The position numbers and the translations under genes were made by a program. DNA of 64,000 nt. It comes from an uncultured Oscillospiraceae bacterium. GTDB lineage: Bacteria; Bacillota; Clostridia; Oscillospirales; Oscillospiraceae. Below are positions 41,002 to 50,939 of the stretch, one piece after another. The stretch lies in contig CALXDC010000001.1 in the NCBI GenBank assembly GCA_944386975.1, positions 1 through 64,000 of the forward strand. The letters are read 5' to 3'. Below the pieces are notes generated by a model. That model was not told the origin of the DNA. It was given only the letters and a program-made list of their open reading frames with translations, and made no database searches. The stretch's first letter is position 1. Each line of letters begins with the position of its first letter.

Positions 41002-43971
41002 ATGAGAGAGAACAGACTAAGCGCCCTGTCTCTTGGGATCGACGTGGGCAGCACCACGGTGAAGGTGGTGCTGTTGGAAGGCGATAAGGTCCTGTACCAG
41101 GAGTACCAGCGCCACCTGTCCCAGGTGAGACAAAAAACTTTGGAACTGCTTCATCAGGCGGCCCCTCTGATCGGGGACCGCCACTTTGCCGTCGCCCTGT
41201 CCGGCAGCGCCGGGCTGGGGCTGTCCGAATCCATCCACATGCCCTTCGTCCAGGAGGTCTTCGCCACCGGCGAGGTGGTCCGCCGCCTGGAGCCGGACAC
41301 CAGCGCGGTGATCGAGCTGGGGGGCGAGGACGCCAAGATCATCTTTTTTGACGGCGGTGTGGACGAGCGGATGAACGGCTCCTGCGCCGGAGGAACCGGA
41401 GCCTTTATCGACCAGATGGCTACTTTGCTGGACGTGACGGTGGACGAGATGGACCAGCTGGCCCTGCGCCACAAGCGGCTCTATCCCATTGCCAGCCGCT
41501 GCGGGGTCTTTGCCAAGACCGACATCCAGCCCCTCCTCAACCAGGGGGCTAACAAAGAGGACGTGGCCGCCAGCATCTACCAGGCGGTGGTGAACCAGAC
41601 CATTGCCGGTCTTGCCCAGGGGCGGAAGATCGCCGGAAAAGTGCTGTTTTTAGGCGGTCCCCTTCACTACTGCAAGGGCCTGCGCCAGCGCTTCCAGGAG
41701 ACGCTGAAGCTCACCGACGAGCAGGCCATCTTCCCACCCTACGGCCGCTTCGCCGTGGCCCTGGGGGCGGCGGTATACGCCAGCCGCACCCGCCACACCA
41801 CCACGGTGGCAGAGCTGGACGCCGCCATTCAGGACAGCCTCAGCCGCCGCACCGTGGCCAACCGCCTGCCCCCCCTCTTTGAAAATGAGGAGGAGTACCG
41901 GGAATTTCAGGCCCGCCACGCCGGGGCCGACGTCCCCAGCCGGGACATCGCCTCCTATACCGGCGACGCCTGGCTGGGCATCGACTGCGGCAGTACCACC
42001 ACCAAGCTGGTGCTGCTGTCAGCGGACAAGGAGCTCCTCTATACATATTATGATTCCAACCGGGGCAACCCGGTGGAGCTGGTCCGGGACCAGCTGACCC
42101 GGATCTACGAGCAGTGCGGCGACCGCATTGCGATCCGGGGCAGCGCCGTCACCGGTTACGGCGAGGAGCTGATTTTGAACGCTTTCGGCGTGGACAAGGG
42201 GGTGGTGGAGACCATCGCCCACTACACCGCCGCCAAGCACTTCTGCCCTCCGGTGGACTTCATTCTGGACATCGGCGGCCAGGATATCAAGTGCTTCAAG
42301 ATCAAGGACGGGGCCATCGACTCCATCATGCTCAACGAGGCCTGTTCCTCCGGCTGCGGCTCCTTCATCGAGACCTTTGCCAAGAGCATGGGCTACAACA
42401 TTGCCGACTTTGCCGAAAAGGGACTCCACGCCGCCGCCCCGGTGAACCTGGGCAGCCGGTGCACCGTATTCATGAACTCCTCGGTGAAGCAGTCCCAGAA
42501 GGACGGCGCCACTGTGGAGGACATCTCCGCCGGTCTCTCGGTGAGCGTGGTGAAAAACGCCATCTACAAGGTCATCCGGGCCGGCAGCGCCGACGAGCTG
42601 GGGGAGCACGTGGTGGTCCAGGGCGGCACCTTCTACAACGACGCCGTCCTCCGGGCCTTTGAGCGGGAATTGGGGAAGGACGTGATCCGCCCCGCCATTG
42701 CCGGCCTCATGGGTGCCTACGGCGCGGCGCTCTACGCCATGGACCTGAAGCAGTCCACCATCATTACCGCCGAGGGACTGAAGACCTTTGTCCACACCGC
42801 CAAGGCCGCCGTGTGCCAGGGCTGCGCCAACCACTGCCGCCTGACGGTGAACTCCTTCGGCGGCGGGAAGAAGTTTATTTCCGGCAACCAGTGTCAGAAG
42901 GGTTTGGGCCTGAAGGTGGTGGAGGAGCTGCCGAACCTCTACGCCTATAAGCGGGAGATGATCCAGGCCCTGGAGCCCGGCGACGGGACGAGAGGCACCG
43001 TCGGCCTGCCTCTGGCCCTGGGCATGTACGAGCTGCTGCCCCTGTGGCACGCCTTCTTCAAGGCCCTGGGGTTCAAGGTGGAGGTCTCCGGCCTTTCCAC
43101 CCGCCGGACCTATGAGAAGGGCCAGTTCTCCATCCCCTCCGACACCGCCTGCTATCCGGCCAAGATCATGCACGGCCACATGGAGGAGCTGCTGGAGCGG
43201 GGGGTGGACGCCATTTTCTACCCCTGCCTCACCTACAACGTGGACGAGCATGAGAGCGACAACCACTACAACTGCCCGGTGGTGGCCTACTACTCCGAGC
43301 TTCTGAAGGGGAACATGGACGATCTCAGCCAGACCAACTTCCTCTACCCCTTCCTGAACATCAACAACCGCACGGAGCTTACCAAGGAGCTGACGGCCTG
43401 CCTGACCCCGGTGTTCCCCGGCATCACCCGCCGGGAGGTGCGCAAGGCGGTGGACACGGCCTTTGTGGCCTACGAGGCCCACATGGACGCGGTGCGGAGA
43501 GAGGGCGAGCGGGCGGTCCAGTGGGCCCGGGACCACGGCCGCCGGATCATGATTCTGGCGGGCCGCCCCTACCACGTGGACCCGGAGATCGGCCACGGCA
43601 TCGACAAGCTGGCCGCCTCCCTGGGCTTCGTGGTGGTCAGCGAGGACAGCGTGTGCCATCTGGCGGAGCCGGTGAACGTCCACGTCCTCAACCAGTGGAC
43701 CTACCACGCCCGGCTCTACCGGGCCGCCAGGTACGCCTGCGAGCATGAGGACACCCAGCTGGTGCAGCTGGTGAGCTTCGGCTGCGGGGTGGACGCCATC
43801 ACCACCGACGAGGTCCGTTCCATCCTGGAGCGGGACAACAAGCTCTATACCCAGATCAAAATCGACGAAATCACCAACCTGGGCGCCGTGCGGATCCGGC
43901 TGCGGAGTCTCATGGGCGCCCTGGAGGGAAAGGAACAGGAGGTGCAGGACAGTGAAGAAAAGAAAGCCTGA
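41002..43971 (+). CDS. acyl-CoA dehydratase activase with DUF2229 / dehydratase-like region
   Basis: A 989-residue ATPase related to the activators of 2-hydroxyacyl-CoA dehydratases, which inject one electron into the dehydratase with ATP hydrolysis. Two ASKHA activator domains follow each other: LGIDVGSTTVKVVLLEGD near residue 11 with GGTGAFIDQMA, and LGIDCGSTTTKLVLLSAD near 324 with SSGCGSFIETFA, whose cysteines resemble the [4Fe-4S] ligands. A DUF2229/dehydratase-like region follows (about 615-960; VCQGCANHCRLTV, FYPCLTYN). The start at 41002 has GGAG 8 bases upstream. Proteins of this family are often a single chain of about 1400 residues that includes the product of the next gene. Confidence 0.88.
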   Translation: MRENRLSALSLGIDVGSTTVKVVLLEGDKVLYQEYQRHLSQVRQKTLELLHQAAPLIGDRHFAVALSGSAGLGLSESIHMPFVQEVFATGEVVRRLEPDTSAVIELGGEDAKIIFFDGGVDERMNGSCAGGTGAFIDQMATLLDVTVDEMDQLALRHKRLYPIASRCGVFAKTDIQPLLNQGANKEDVAASIYQAVVNQTIAGLAQGRKIAGKVLFLGGPLHYCKGLRQRFQETLKLTDEQAIFPPYGRFAVALGAAVYASRTRHTTTVAELDAAIQDSLSRRTVANRLPPLFENEEEYREFQARHAGADVPSRDIASYTGDAWLGIDCGSTTTKLVLLSADKELLYTYYDSNRGNPVELVRDQLTRIYEQCGDRIAIRGSAVTGYGEELILNAFGVDKGVVETIAHYTAAKHFCPPVDFILDIGGQDIKCFKIKDGAIDSIMLNEACSSGCGSFIETFAKSMGYNIADFAEKGLHAAAPVNLGSRCTVFMNSSVKQSQKDGATVEDISAGLSVSVVKNAIYKVIRAGSADELGEHVVVQGGTFYNDAVLRAFERELGKDVIRPAIAGLMGAYGAALYAMDLKQSTIITAEGLKTFVHTAKAAVCQGCANHCRLTVNSFGGGKKFISGNQCQKGLGLKVVEELPNLYAYKREMIQALEPGDGTRGTVGLPLALGMYELLPLWHAFFKALGFKVEVSGLSTRRTYEKGQFSIPSDTACYPAKIMHGHMEELLERGVDAIFYPCLTYNVDEHESDNHYNCPVVAYYSELLKGNMDDLSQTNFLYPFLNINNRTELTKELTACLTPVFPGITRREVRKAVDTAFVAYEAHMDAVRREGERAVQWARDHGRRIMILAGRPYHVDPEIGHGIDKLAASLGFVVVSEDSVCHLAEPVNVHVLNQWTYHARLYRAARYACEHEDTQLVQLVSFGCGVDAITTDEVRSILERDNKLYTQIKIDEITNLGAVRIRLRSLMGALEGKEQEVQDSEEKKA

Positions 43972-45235
43972 GTACGTGGTGTTTACCGAGGAGATGAAGC
44001 AAACCCATACCATTCTGGTGCCCAACATGCTGCCCATGCACTTCAAGATCATCGCCCGGGTGATGGAGAAGGAGGGCTACTCCGTGGAACTGCTGGAGAC
44101 CTACGGTCCCCACATCGCGGAGACGGGCCTCAAGTACGTCCACAACGACACCTGCTACCCCGCCATCCTGGTGATCGGCCAGTTCCTGGACGCCCTCCAG
44201 AGCGGGAAATACGACCCGGATAAGGTGGCCCTGGTGCTGTTCCAGACCGGCGGCGGCTGCCGGGCCAGCAACTACATCCACCTTTTGCGCAAGGCTCTGC
44301 AGAAGGCGGATATGGGGCATGTGCCCGTCATCTCCCTGAGCCTCACGGGCCTGGAGCACCACCCCGGCTTCAAGCTGTCGGTGCCCCTGGTGAAAAAGAT
44401 GATGTACGGCGTGCTATACGGCGACCTTCTTATGAGTCTTGTGAACCAGACCAAGCCCTATGAGGTGGAGAAGGGGGCCGCCCAGGCCCTGGCGGACCGG
44501 TGGACCATCCGTCTTGCCGAGGAGATGGGTCAGGGCAAGCACAACTACAAGATGGTTCGGGCCAACTATCAGCGGATTCTGGACGATTTCGCGGAGCTTC
44601 CCGTGGAGAAGCGCCCCAAGGTGAAGGTGGGCGTGGTGGGGGAGATCTACGTGAAATACTCCCCCTTAGGGAACAACAATCTGGAGCAGTTTCTGGTGGA
44701 CGAGGACGCCGAGGTGGTGATTCCGGGACTTCTGGACTTCTGTCTCTACTGCGTGTACAATAATCTCTTGGACTACAAGCTCTACGGCATGCAGAAGACC
44801 ACCAAGTTCCTCTACACCATCGCCTATAACTACCTCCTGGACAAGGAGGAGGACATGATCAAGGTGATGAAGGCCGACGGCCGCTTCATGCCCCCCACCC
44901 TCTTTACCCACACCATCGATCTGGTGCAGGGGTACATCGGTATGGGGGTGAAGATGGGAGAGGGGTGGCTCCTCACCGCAGAGATGCTGGAGCTGGCGGA
45001 CAAGGGTGTGGAGAACATCGTCTGCACCCAGCCCTTCGGGTGCCTGCCCAACCACATCTGCGGCAAGGGGATGATGAAGCCCATCAAGGCCCGGAACCCC
45101 AACATCAACATCGTGGCCATCGACTACGACGCCGGAGCCACCCGGGTCAACCAGGAGAACCGCATCAAGCTGATGCTGGCCAACGCCCGGGAGCGGGCTG
45201 CGGAGCGGGAGGAACAGACTCCCGTAGAGGTATAA
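43952..45235 (+). CDS. 2-hydroxyacyl-CoA dehydratase family protein (partner of the activase)
   Basis: A 427-residue protein with the HgdB-like fold (COG3581). It starts with a GTG 9 bases after AGGAGGTG and overlaps the preceding gene by 20 bases in another frame. Conserved blocks include NDTCYPAILVIGQF (about 68-81), FQTGGGCRASNYIHLLRKAL (about 107-126), KVGVVGEIYVKYSPLGN and QPFGCLPNHICGKGM; the cysteines are candidate iron-sulfur ligands. In many Clostridia this region is fused to the activase. Whether the pair acts on a CoA ester or has another redox role is not known. Confidence 0.88.
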   Translation: MKKRKPEYVVFTEEMKQTHTILVPNMLPMHFKIIARVMEKEGYSVELLETYGPHIAETGLKYVHNDTCYPAILVIGQFLDALQSGKYDPDKVALVLFQTGGGCRASNYIHLLRKALQKADMGHVPVISLSLTGLEHHPGFKLSVPLVKKMMYGVLYGDLLMSLVNQTKPYEVEKGAAQALADRWTIRLAEEMGQGKHNYKMVRANYQRILDDFAELPVEKRPKVKVGVVGEIYVKYSPLGNNNLEQFLVDEDAEVVIPGLLDFCLYCVYNNLLDYKLYGMQKTTKFLYTIAYNYLLDKEEDMIKVMKADGRFMPPTLFTHTIDLVQGYIGMGVKMGEGWLLTAEMLELADKGVENIVCTQPFGCLPNHICGKGMMKPIKARNPNINIVAIDYDAGATRVNQENRIKLMLANARERAAEREEQTPVEV

Positions 45236-45250
45236 AGGATAGGAAAAGGG

Positions 45251-45281
45251 GAGGACCGCCGGAAGCGGTCCTCCTATTTTT
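45251..45281 (+). terminator. rho-independent terminator after the dehydratase gene
   Basis: Hairpin GAGGACCGC (45251-45259) / GCGGTCCTC (45265-45273), then CTATTTTTG. Confidence 0.85.
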
Positions 45282-45402
45282 GCGCGTCTGCTCTCCAGAA
45301 AATACGCCGGGCGAAAAAGAAATAACCCCCATGGGGGCTTGTGCCGGAGGCCAAGCTGTGAGAATATGGGTCTGCAGAATTTCTCAATATCAGGAGGAAA
45401 CC

Positions 45403-46959
45403 ATGAAAAGACGATTGTCGCTGTTGTTGGCCCTTGTATTGCTCCTCACGCTCACCGCCTGCGGCGGCGGGGGGACAGAGGACCCGGACACCTCGGGGGA
45501 AGGTTCCACCCTGGTCTACGGCAGCGCCGACTACACCCGCATCAACCCCGCTATGGACGAGCACTGCGAGATCAATCTCCTGCTCTTCAGTGGCCTGACC
45601 GCCCACGACGGCGACAACCAGGTAGTTCCCGGGCTGGCCGAGAGCTGGGACTACGACGAGGCATCCTGCACCTACACCTTCCACATCCGGGAGGGGATTT
45701 TGTGGCACGACGGGGAGCCCTTCACCGCCGAGGATGTGAAGTTCACCATCGAGGCCATCCAGGCCCCGGACAACGGCTCGGAGAATGCCCCCAACTATGA
45801 GGACGTGGAGGAAATCACCGTGGTGGACCCCCTGACGGTATCCTTCCGCCTGCGGGAGCCCAATGTGGCCTTTCTGGACTATATGACCATGGCCATCCTG
45901 CCCCAGCACCTGCTGGAGGGGGAGGACATGCAGACCTCCGACTTTTTCCGCAGCCCCGTGGGCACCGGGCCCTATATGCTGGAGAGCTGGGACGTGGGGC
46001 AGTCCATTGTGCTGGTGAAAAATGAGAACTACTACCAGGGCTGTCCCCAGATCGACCGGATCATCTTCAAGATCGTGGGGGACGACAACGCCCAGGCCAT
46101 CCAGCTGGAGTCCGGCGAGCTGGACCTGGCCCTGCTGGACCCCCGGAACGCCCAGAATTTCGCGGATAAGGAGGACTTCGTCTGCTACGACATGAAGACG
46201 GCGGACTACCGGGGCATTCTCTTTAACTTCGCCAACGACTACTGGCAGGAGAACCGGGATCTGATTCCCGCCGTCTGCTGCGCCATTGACCGTCAGGCCA
46301 TCATCGACTCCGTCCTGCTGGGCCAGGGCATGGCCGCCTACGGCCCCCTCCAGCAGAACATCTACAACAACGAGGACGTGGAGCACTACGACTACGATCC
46401 TGCCAGAGCCCGGCAGATTCTGGAGGACGCCGGCTGCGTGATGGGGGAGAACGGCTTCTATACCCGCAACGGGGAGGAGGTGGGCTTTGTCATCAGCGTG
46501 ATGTCCGGCGAGCAGGACCGCATCGACATCGCCCAGGCCGCCGCCCAGCAGCTGCGGGAGGTGGGGATCAACTGCACGGTGGACATCCCCGCCGAGATGG
46601 ATTGGGGCGGGCAGATGGCCTGCCTCATCGGCTGGGGCAGCCCCTTTGACGCCGACGACCACACCTACAAGGTCTTCGGCACCGGCAAGGGGGCCAACTA
46701 CTCCAGCTACTCCAACGAGAAGGTGGACGAGTACCTGACCCTGGCCCGCCAGTCCTCCGACCCCGCGGTGCGGCAGGAGTACTACGACAAGTTCCAGGTG
46801 GAACTGGCCAACGATCCCGCCTACGCCTTCATCTGCTACATCGACGCCAACTACGTGGCCCGGTCCTCCATCCAGGGCATCGCCGCCGACACGGTGATGG
46901 GCCACCACGGCGTGGGCATCTTCTGGAACGTGCACCAGTGGACCATCGGGGAGAACTGA
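45403..46959 (+). CDS. ABC transporter substrate-binding lipoprotein, peptide/nickel family (SBP_bac_5)
   Basis: A 518-residue extracellular lipoprotein. The signal peptide MKRRLSLLLALVLLLTLTAC ends in a lipobox (LTAC). The family blocks are GLAESWDYDEASCTYTFHIR, WHDGEPFTAEDVKFTIEAI (about 100-118) and GTGPYMLESW. This group binds di- or oligopeptides, nickel chelates or similar ligands; the ligand here is unknown. AGGAGG precedes the ATG. It is the first gene of a five-gene transporter operon. A 12-base palindrome CCCCCATGGGGG (45326-45337) lies in its leader. Confidence 0.95.
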   Translation: MKRRLSLLLALVLLLTLTACGGGGTEDPDTSGEGSTLVYGSADYTRINPAMDEHCEINLLLFSGLTAHDGDNQVVPGLAESWDYDEASCTYTFHIREGILWHDGEPFTAEDVKFTIEAIQAPDNGSENAPNYEDVEEITVVDPLTVSFRLREPNVAFLDYMTMAILPQHLLEGEDMQTSDFFRSPVGTGPYMLESWDVGQSIVLVKNENYYQGCPQIDRIIFKIVGDDNAQAIQLESGELDLALLDPRNAQNFADKEDFVCYDMKTADYRGILFNFANDYWQENRDLIPAVCCAIDRQAIIDSVLLGQGMAAYGPLQQNIYNNEDVEHYDYDPARARQILEDAGCVMGENGFYTRNGEEVGFVISVMSGEQDRIDIAQAAAQQLREVGINCTVDIPAEMDWGGQMACLIGWGSPFDADDHTYKVFGTGKGANYSSYSNEKVDEYLTLARQSSDPAVRQEYYDKFQVELANDPAYAFICYIDANYVARSSIQGIAADTVMGHHGVGIFWNVHQWTIGEN

Positions 46960-47024
46960 CAAAACATGAAAAAGGCGGGAAAGGGCTGGCAGCAGCCCTT
47001 TTCCGCCGTGAAAGGGGAGCGTCT

Positions 47025-48038
47025 ATGGGAGCGCTGCTGGAAGTGAAGAATCTGTCGGTGCGCTTTGACGCCCGGGCCGGGGAGGTCCAGGCGGTGCGCG
47101 GCGTCAGCTTTTCCCTGGCTGCCGGGGAGGTGCTGGCGGTGGTGGGGGAGTCGGGCTGCGGCAAGAGCGTGCTGTGCAAGGCCATCATGAAGCTGCTGCC
47201 CCCCACCGCCCGTATCACCTCCGGCAGCATCCTGGTGAACGGCGCGGACATCACCGCCTACCGGGAGCGGGATATGCGGCGGCTGCGGGGAAAGCTCTTC
47301 TCCATGGTGTTTCAGGACCCCATGACCTCCCTCAACCCCACCATGACCATCGGCGCCCAGATCGGGGAGGCGGTCCGCCTCCACCACCCCCGGCTCTCCC
47401 GGGGGGAGCTGCGCAGCCGGGTGGAGGAGCTGATGACCCTGGTGGGTATCGACCGGCCCCGGGAGCGGATGGACCTCTACCCCTGCCACTTCTCCGGCGG
47501 CATGCGCCAGCGCGCCGTCATGGCCATCGCCCTGGCCGGAGAGCCCAGCATTCTCTTTGCCGACGAGCCCACCACCGCCCTGGATGTGACCATCCAGTCC
47601 CAGATTCTGGACCTCCTCCGGGAGGTGCAGCAGAAGCTGGGCACCGCCACGGTGTTCGTGACCCACGACCTGGGGGTGGTGGCCCGGGTGGCGGACCGGG
47701 TGGCGGTGATGTACGCGGGAAAGATTGTGGAGACCGGCACGGCGGAGGAGATCTTCTACGACCCCCGTCACCCCTATACCTGGGGCCTTCTCCAGTCCCT
47801 CCCTGCCCTGTCCCGGGGCCGGGACACCCTCCGGGCCATTCCCGGCATGCCTCCCTCTCTGGAAAACCCGCCCCGGGGGGACGCCTTTGCCTGCCGCAAC
47901 CCCTACGCCCTGGCCATCGACTACGAGGAGGAGCCCCCCATGTTCCGCCTCTCCGACACCCACTACGCGGCCACCTGGCTGCTGGACCCCCGGGCCCCGG
48001 AGGTCATTCCACCCATAGGAGGCGGTCTGCATGGATAA
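47025..48038 (+). CDS. peptide ABC transporter ATP-binding protein, DppD/OppD type
   Basis: A 337-residue ATPase. The start [14 protein letters not shown] has GGGGAG upstream. Walker A GESGCGKS (about 46-53), Q-loop [10 protein letters not shown], signature [12 protein letters not shown], Walker [13 protein letters not shown] and the switch histidine FVTHD are intact; the C-terminal region after [10 protein letters not shown] (oligopeptide-type extension) is present. It overlaps the next ATPase gene by 8 bases, so translation is coupled. Confidence 0.95.
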   Translation: MGALLEVKNLSVRFDARAGEVQAVRGVSFSLAAGEVLAVVGESGCGKSVLCKAIMKLLPPTARITSGSILVNGADITAYRERDMRRLRGKLFSMVFQDPMTSLNPTMTIGAQIGEAVRLHHPRLSRGELRSRVEELMTLVGIDRPRERMDLYPCHFSGGMRQRAVMAIALAGEPSILFADEPTTALDVTIQSQILDLLREVQQKLGTATVFVTHDLGVVARVADRVAVMYAGKIVETGTAEEIFYDPRHPYTWGLLQSLPALSRGRDTLRAIPGMPPSLENPPRGDAFACRNPYALAIDYEEEPPMFRLSDTHYAATWLLDPRAPEVIPPIGGGLHG

Positions 48039-48918
48039 CGAGATTCTGCTGGACGTCCAGCATCTCACCCACTTTTTTCCCATCACCAAAAAGATCGCCG
48101 TAAAGGCGGTGGACGACTTGTCCTTCCAGCTGCGCCGGGGGGAGATTTTCGGTCTGGTGGGGGAGTCGGGCTCCGGCAAGTCCACCGTGGCCCGGTGCGT
48201 TATGAACCTCTACCGGCCCCAGGCGGGCCGGATTCTCTACAAGGGGATCGACACCTGCGACCGGCGGGCCTTCCGAAAGAACCGGCGGATGCTGCAGACC
48301 ACCCGGCAGCTCATCTTCCAGGACTCCGCCTCCAGCCTCAATCAGCGGATGCGGGTCTGCGACATCATTGCCGAGCCCATGCGCATCCAGCACATCACGC
48401 CCCCCAGGGGTACCCACCGGGCGGAGGCGGCCTTTCAGATGCACTACGTGGGGCTGGACCCCAGCTTTCTGGACCGGTACCCTCCGGAGCTCTCCGGGGG
48501 CCAGCGCCAGCGGGTGGCCATTGCCCGGGCTCTGGCCATGGAGCCGGAGCTGCTGGTGGCCGACGAGCCCATCGCCTCCCTGGACGTGTCCATTCAGGCC
48601 CAGATCGTGAACCTCTTCAAGCACTTGCAGCAGGAGCACGGCTTCTCCTTCCTCTTCATCGCCCACGACCTGGCTATGGTGGAGTTCCTCTGCGACCGGG
48701 TGGGGGTGATGTACCACGGCCGGCTTCTGGAGGTGGCGCCCACGGAGGAGCTGTTTCAGCATCCCCTGCATCCCTATACGAAATCCCTGCTGTCGGCCAT
48801 CCCCATCCCCGACCCCGTCCGGGAGCGGGCGCGGAAGCTGATTCCCTACGAGGAGGAGCCGGGAGCGCCCCGGGGGACGCTGCGGGAAGTGTCGCCGGAC
48901 CATTTCGTGGCGGAGTAA
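48031..48918 (+). CDS. peptide ABC transporter ATP-binding protein, DppF/OppF type
   Basis: A 295-residue ATPase, slightly short for DppF (about 320). Walker A GESGSGKST (about 46-54), FQDSASSLNQRM, signature LSGGQRQRVAIARAL, Walker B LLVADEPIASLD and IAHD are intact. It forms the second nucleotide-binding subunit with the upstream gene. AGGAGG lies inside the previous gene before its ATG. Confidence 0.95.
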   Translation: MDNEILLDVQHLTHFFPITKKIAVKAVDDLSFQLRRGEIFGLVGESGSGKSTVARCVMNLYRPQAGRILYKGIDTCDRRAFRKNRRMLQTTRQLIFQDSASSLNQRMRVCDIIAEPMRIQHITPPRGTHRAEAAFQMHYVGLDPSFLDRYPPELSGGQRQRVAIARALAMEPELLVADEPIASLDVSIQAQIVNLFKHLQQEHGFSFLFIAHDLAMVEFLCDRVGVMYHGRLLEVAPTEELFQHPLHPYTKSLLSAIPIPDPVRERARKLIPYEEEPGAPRGTLREVSPDHFVAE

Positions 48919-48931
48919 GGAGGTGTTTTCC

Positions 48932-49930
48932 ATGACCATATCCCGTGGGGCTGTCTATTGGGGGAAGAAGCTTCTGCTCTTTCTTTTGAGCGTGCTCCTT
49001 CTGTCCGTTGCGGTGTTCTGCGTGTCCCGGTGGGCCCCCGGCGACCCCCTGGTGTCCTACTACGGGGACAGGGTGGAGAAGATGAGCCCGGAGGAGCGGG
49101 CCTGGGCGGAGGATCAGCTGGGGCTGAACGACCCCCTTCCGGTCCAGTATGTCCGTTGGCTCACCGGAGCCCTCCAGGGGGACTTCGGCATCTCCTACAA
49201 GTATAAAATGGACGTGGTGGAGGTGATCGGAAGCCGGATCGGCAACACCCTCATTCTGGGGGGCATCGGCTTTCTCCTGATCTTCACCCTGGCGCTGCTG
49301 CTGGGGATCCTCTGCGCCTGGCGGGAGGACGGGCTTCTGGACCGGATTCTCTGCAAGGTGGGCACCGTCACCAGCTGCATTCCGGAGTTCTGGCTATCCC
49401 TGGTGCTGATTCTGATCTTCGCGGTGTGGCTGCGGTGGCTGCCCAGCTCCGGCGCCTACTCCATCGGGAAGAGTGGGGATCTCTCGGACCGGGCGGTCCA
49501 CCTGATCCTCCCTCTGACGGTGGTGGTGATCAACCACCTCTGGTACTACGCCTACATGATCCGAAACCGGATTTTGGAGGAGGTGCGGGCGGACTATGTG
49601 CTGCTGGCCCGGGCCAAGGGGCTGGGGAAGGGGAGCGTTCTTTTCCGCCACTGCCTGCGCAACGCCATTCCCTCCTATCTCAGCATCATGGCCATCTCCC
49701 TTCCCCACGTGCTGGGGGGGACCTATATTGTGGAGACGGTGTTCTCCTATCCGGGTATCGGAACCCTCTCCTACGAGAGCGCCCGGTACCAGGACTACAA
49801 CCTCCTGATGCTGCTGTGCCTGCTCACCGGCGTGGTGGTGATTTTGTGCAACATGGCTGCCCAGGCCATCAACGAGCGGATTGACCCCCGGATGCGGTCC
49901 GGGGAGACGGGGGAGGTGACCAGACGGTGA
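48932..49930 (+). CDS. peptide ABC transporter permease, DppB type
   Basis: A 332-residue inner-membrane subunit with six helices. The ATG at 48932 has AAGGAGG 8 bases upstream, which is preferred to an upstream in-frame GTG. Family features are the periplasmic loop after helix 1 (RWAPGDPLVSYYG, LGLNDPLPVQYVRWL) and the cytoplasmic EAA-like loop (ADYVLLARAKGLGKGSVLFRH, core in residues about 215-235) that docks on the ATPases. Confidence 0.94.
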   Translation: MTISRGAVYWGKKLLLFLLSVLLLSVAVFCVSRWAPGDPLVSYYGDRVEKMSPEERAWAEDQLGLNDPLPVQYVRWLTGALQGDFGISYKYKMDVVEVIGSRIGNTLILGGIGFLLIFTLALLLGILCAWREDGLLDRILCKVGTVTSCIPEFWLSLVLILIFAVWLRWLPSSGAYSIGKSGDLSDRAVHLILPLTVVVINHLWYYAYMIRNRILEEVRADYVLLARAKGLGKGSVLFRHCLRNAIPSYLSIMAISLPHVLGGTYIVETVFSYPGIGTLSYESARYQDYNLLMLLCLLTGVVVILCNMAAQAINERIDPRMRSGETGEVTRR

Positions 49931-50814
49931 AGGACGACGGCTTTGTGATCGTGGGCGTCCGGGAGACGCCGCCGCCCCCCGCTCCCCGGCGGGAGCCCTG
50001 GTATCGGGGCAAGCCCCTCTTTGCCGGTGGGGTGCTGGGGGTCATCGTTCTGGGGTGCCTTCTCTGCGGCCTCTTCATCCCGGGGGATCCCTCCTACATG
50101 GACCTGGCCAACGCCTCCGCGGCCCCCGGCAGGGCGTTTCTCTTCGGTACGGACACCATGGGGCGGGATATTTTTTCCATGATCTGGTACGGCGGTCGGG
50201 TTTCCCTGCTGATCGGGGTGGCCGGGGCGGCCATCTCCACCGCCGTGGCGGTGGTACTGGGAGCGGTCAGCGGCTGCGCTCCGGCCTGGCTGGACGCCCT
50301 GCTCATGCGTCTGACAGAGCTGTTTCTCAGCGTGCCGAACCTCCTGCTGGTGGTGTTTCTCCAGGCCATTTTGGGAGAGGCCAGCGTGCTGAGCATCTCC
50401 CTGGTTATCGGCCTCACCAGCTGGACCAGCATGGCCAAGGTGGTGCGTACGGAGGTGCGGCAGCTGCGCAGCAGCGAGTATGTGGTGGCGGCCCGGTCCA
50501 TGGGGGGCGGATTTTTCCATATCCTGTGGCGCCATCTGATCCCCAATTTCCTCTCCTCCATCATGTTCATGGTGGTGATGAACGTCCGCAGCGCCATCGC
50601 GGCGGAGTCCACCCTCAGCTTCATGGGCATCGGCCTGCCCCTGGAGGTGGTCACCTGGGGCAGCATGCTCTCCCTGTCGGAGAAGGCCCTGCTGTCGGGG
50701 GCTTGGTGGATTATTCTGGTGCCGGGCATCTTCCTGGTGACCACCCTCCTCTGCCTCACCAGCCTGGGCAGCTATCTGCGCAAGGCGGCCAACCGGAAGG
50801 AGCGCAATCTGTGA
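49927..50814 (+). CDS. peptide ABC transporter permease, DppC type
   Basis: A 295-residue inner-membrane subunit. It starts with a GTG in a GTGA overlap with dppB, behind GGAGGTG. The N-terminal OppC-like segment precedes helix 1, FGTDTMGRDIFSMIWYGGRVS marks the start of the transporter fold (about 72-92), and EYVVAARSMGGGFFHILWRH is the EAA-like docking loop. It is the last gene of the operon. Confidence 0.94.
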   Translation: MKDDGFVIVGVRETPPPPAPRREPWYRGKPLFAGGVLGVIVLGCLLCGLFIPGDPSYMDLANASAAPGRAFLFGTDTMGRDIFSMIWYGGRVSLLIGVAGAAISTAVAVVLGAVSGCAPAWLDALLMRLTELFLSVPNLLLVVFLQAILGEASVLSISLVIGLTSWTSMAKVVRTEVRQLRSSEYVVAARSMGGGFFHILWRHLIPNFLSSIMFMVVMNVRSAIAAESTLSFMGIGLPLEVVTWGSMLSLSEKALLSGAWWIILVPGIFLVTTLLCLTSLGSYLRKAANRKERNL

Positions 50815-50895
50815 GCGGAAGGGCGGAGAGAGGCCGGCAGCGTTCTCCGCACAGTGCGGCCGCAGTTGCGGCCCCCGCATTTTGCACCCCATACG

Positions 50896-50939
50896 AAAAA
50901 GCCGCCGCCCCGCTGTCTATGCAGCGGGGCGGCGGCTTT
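50896..50939. terminator. strong hairpin after the peptide transporter operon
   Basis: Perfect 15-bp GC-rich stem (50901-50915 with 50922-50936), preceded by AAAAA and followed by TTT. The U-tract is better on the minus strand, so it may act in both directions. The gap 50815-51481 otherwise holds the oxidoreductase fragment and the gntR control region. Confidence 0.7.

Noticed and set aside
43930..43990. Programmed -1 frameshift between activase and dehydratase
   Set aside because: The second frame is +1 relative to the first, no classic slippery heptamer is seen, and the second gene has its own ribosome binding site and GTG start.
42019..44052. A minus-strand open frame of 677 codons opposite the CoA-dehydratase activase
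   Set aside because: Same reason: composition-driven antisense frame, histidine- and valine-rich, no family resemblance.
45326..45337. Palindrome CCCCCATGGGGG as an operator or terminator
   Set aside because: It has no loop for a useful hairpin, no T-tract, and no clear relation to a promoter; kept only as a note in the transporter leader.
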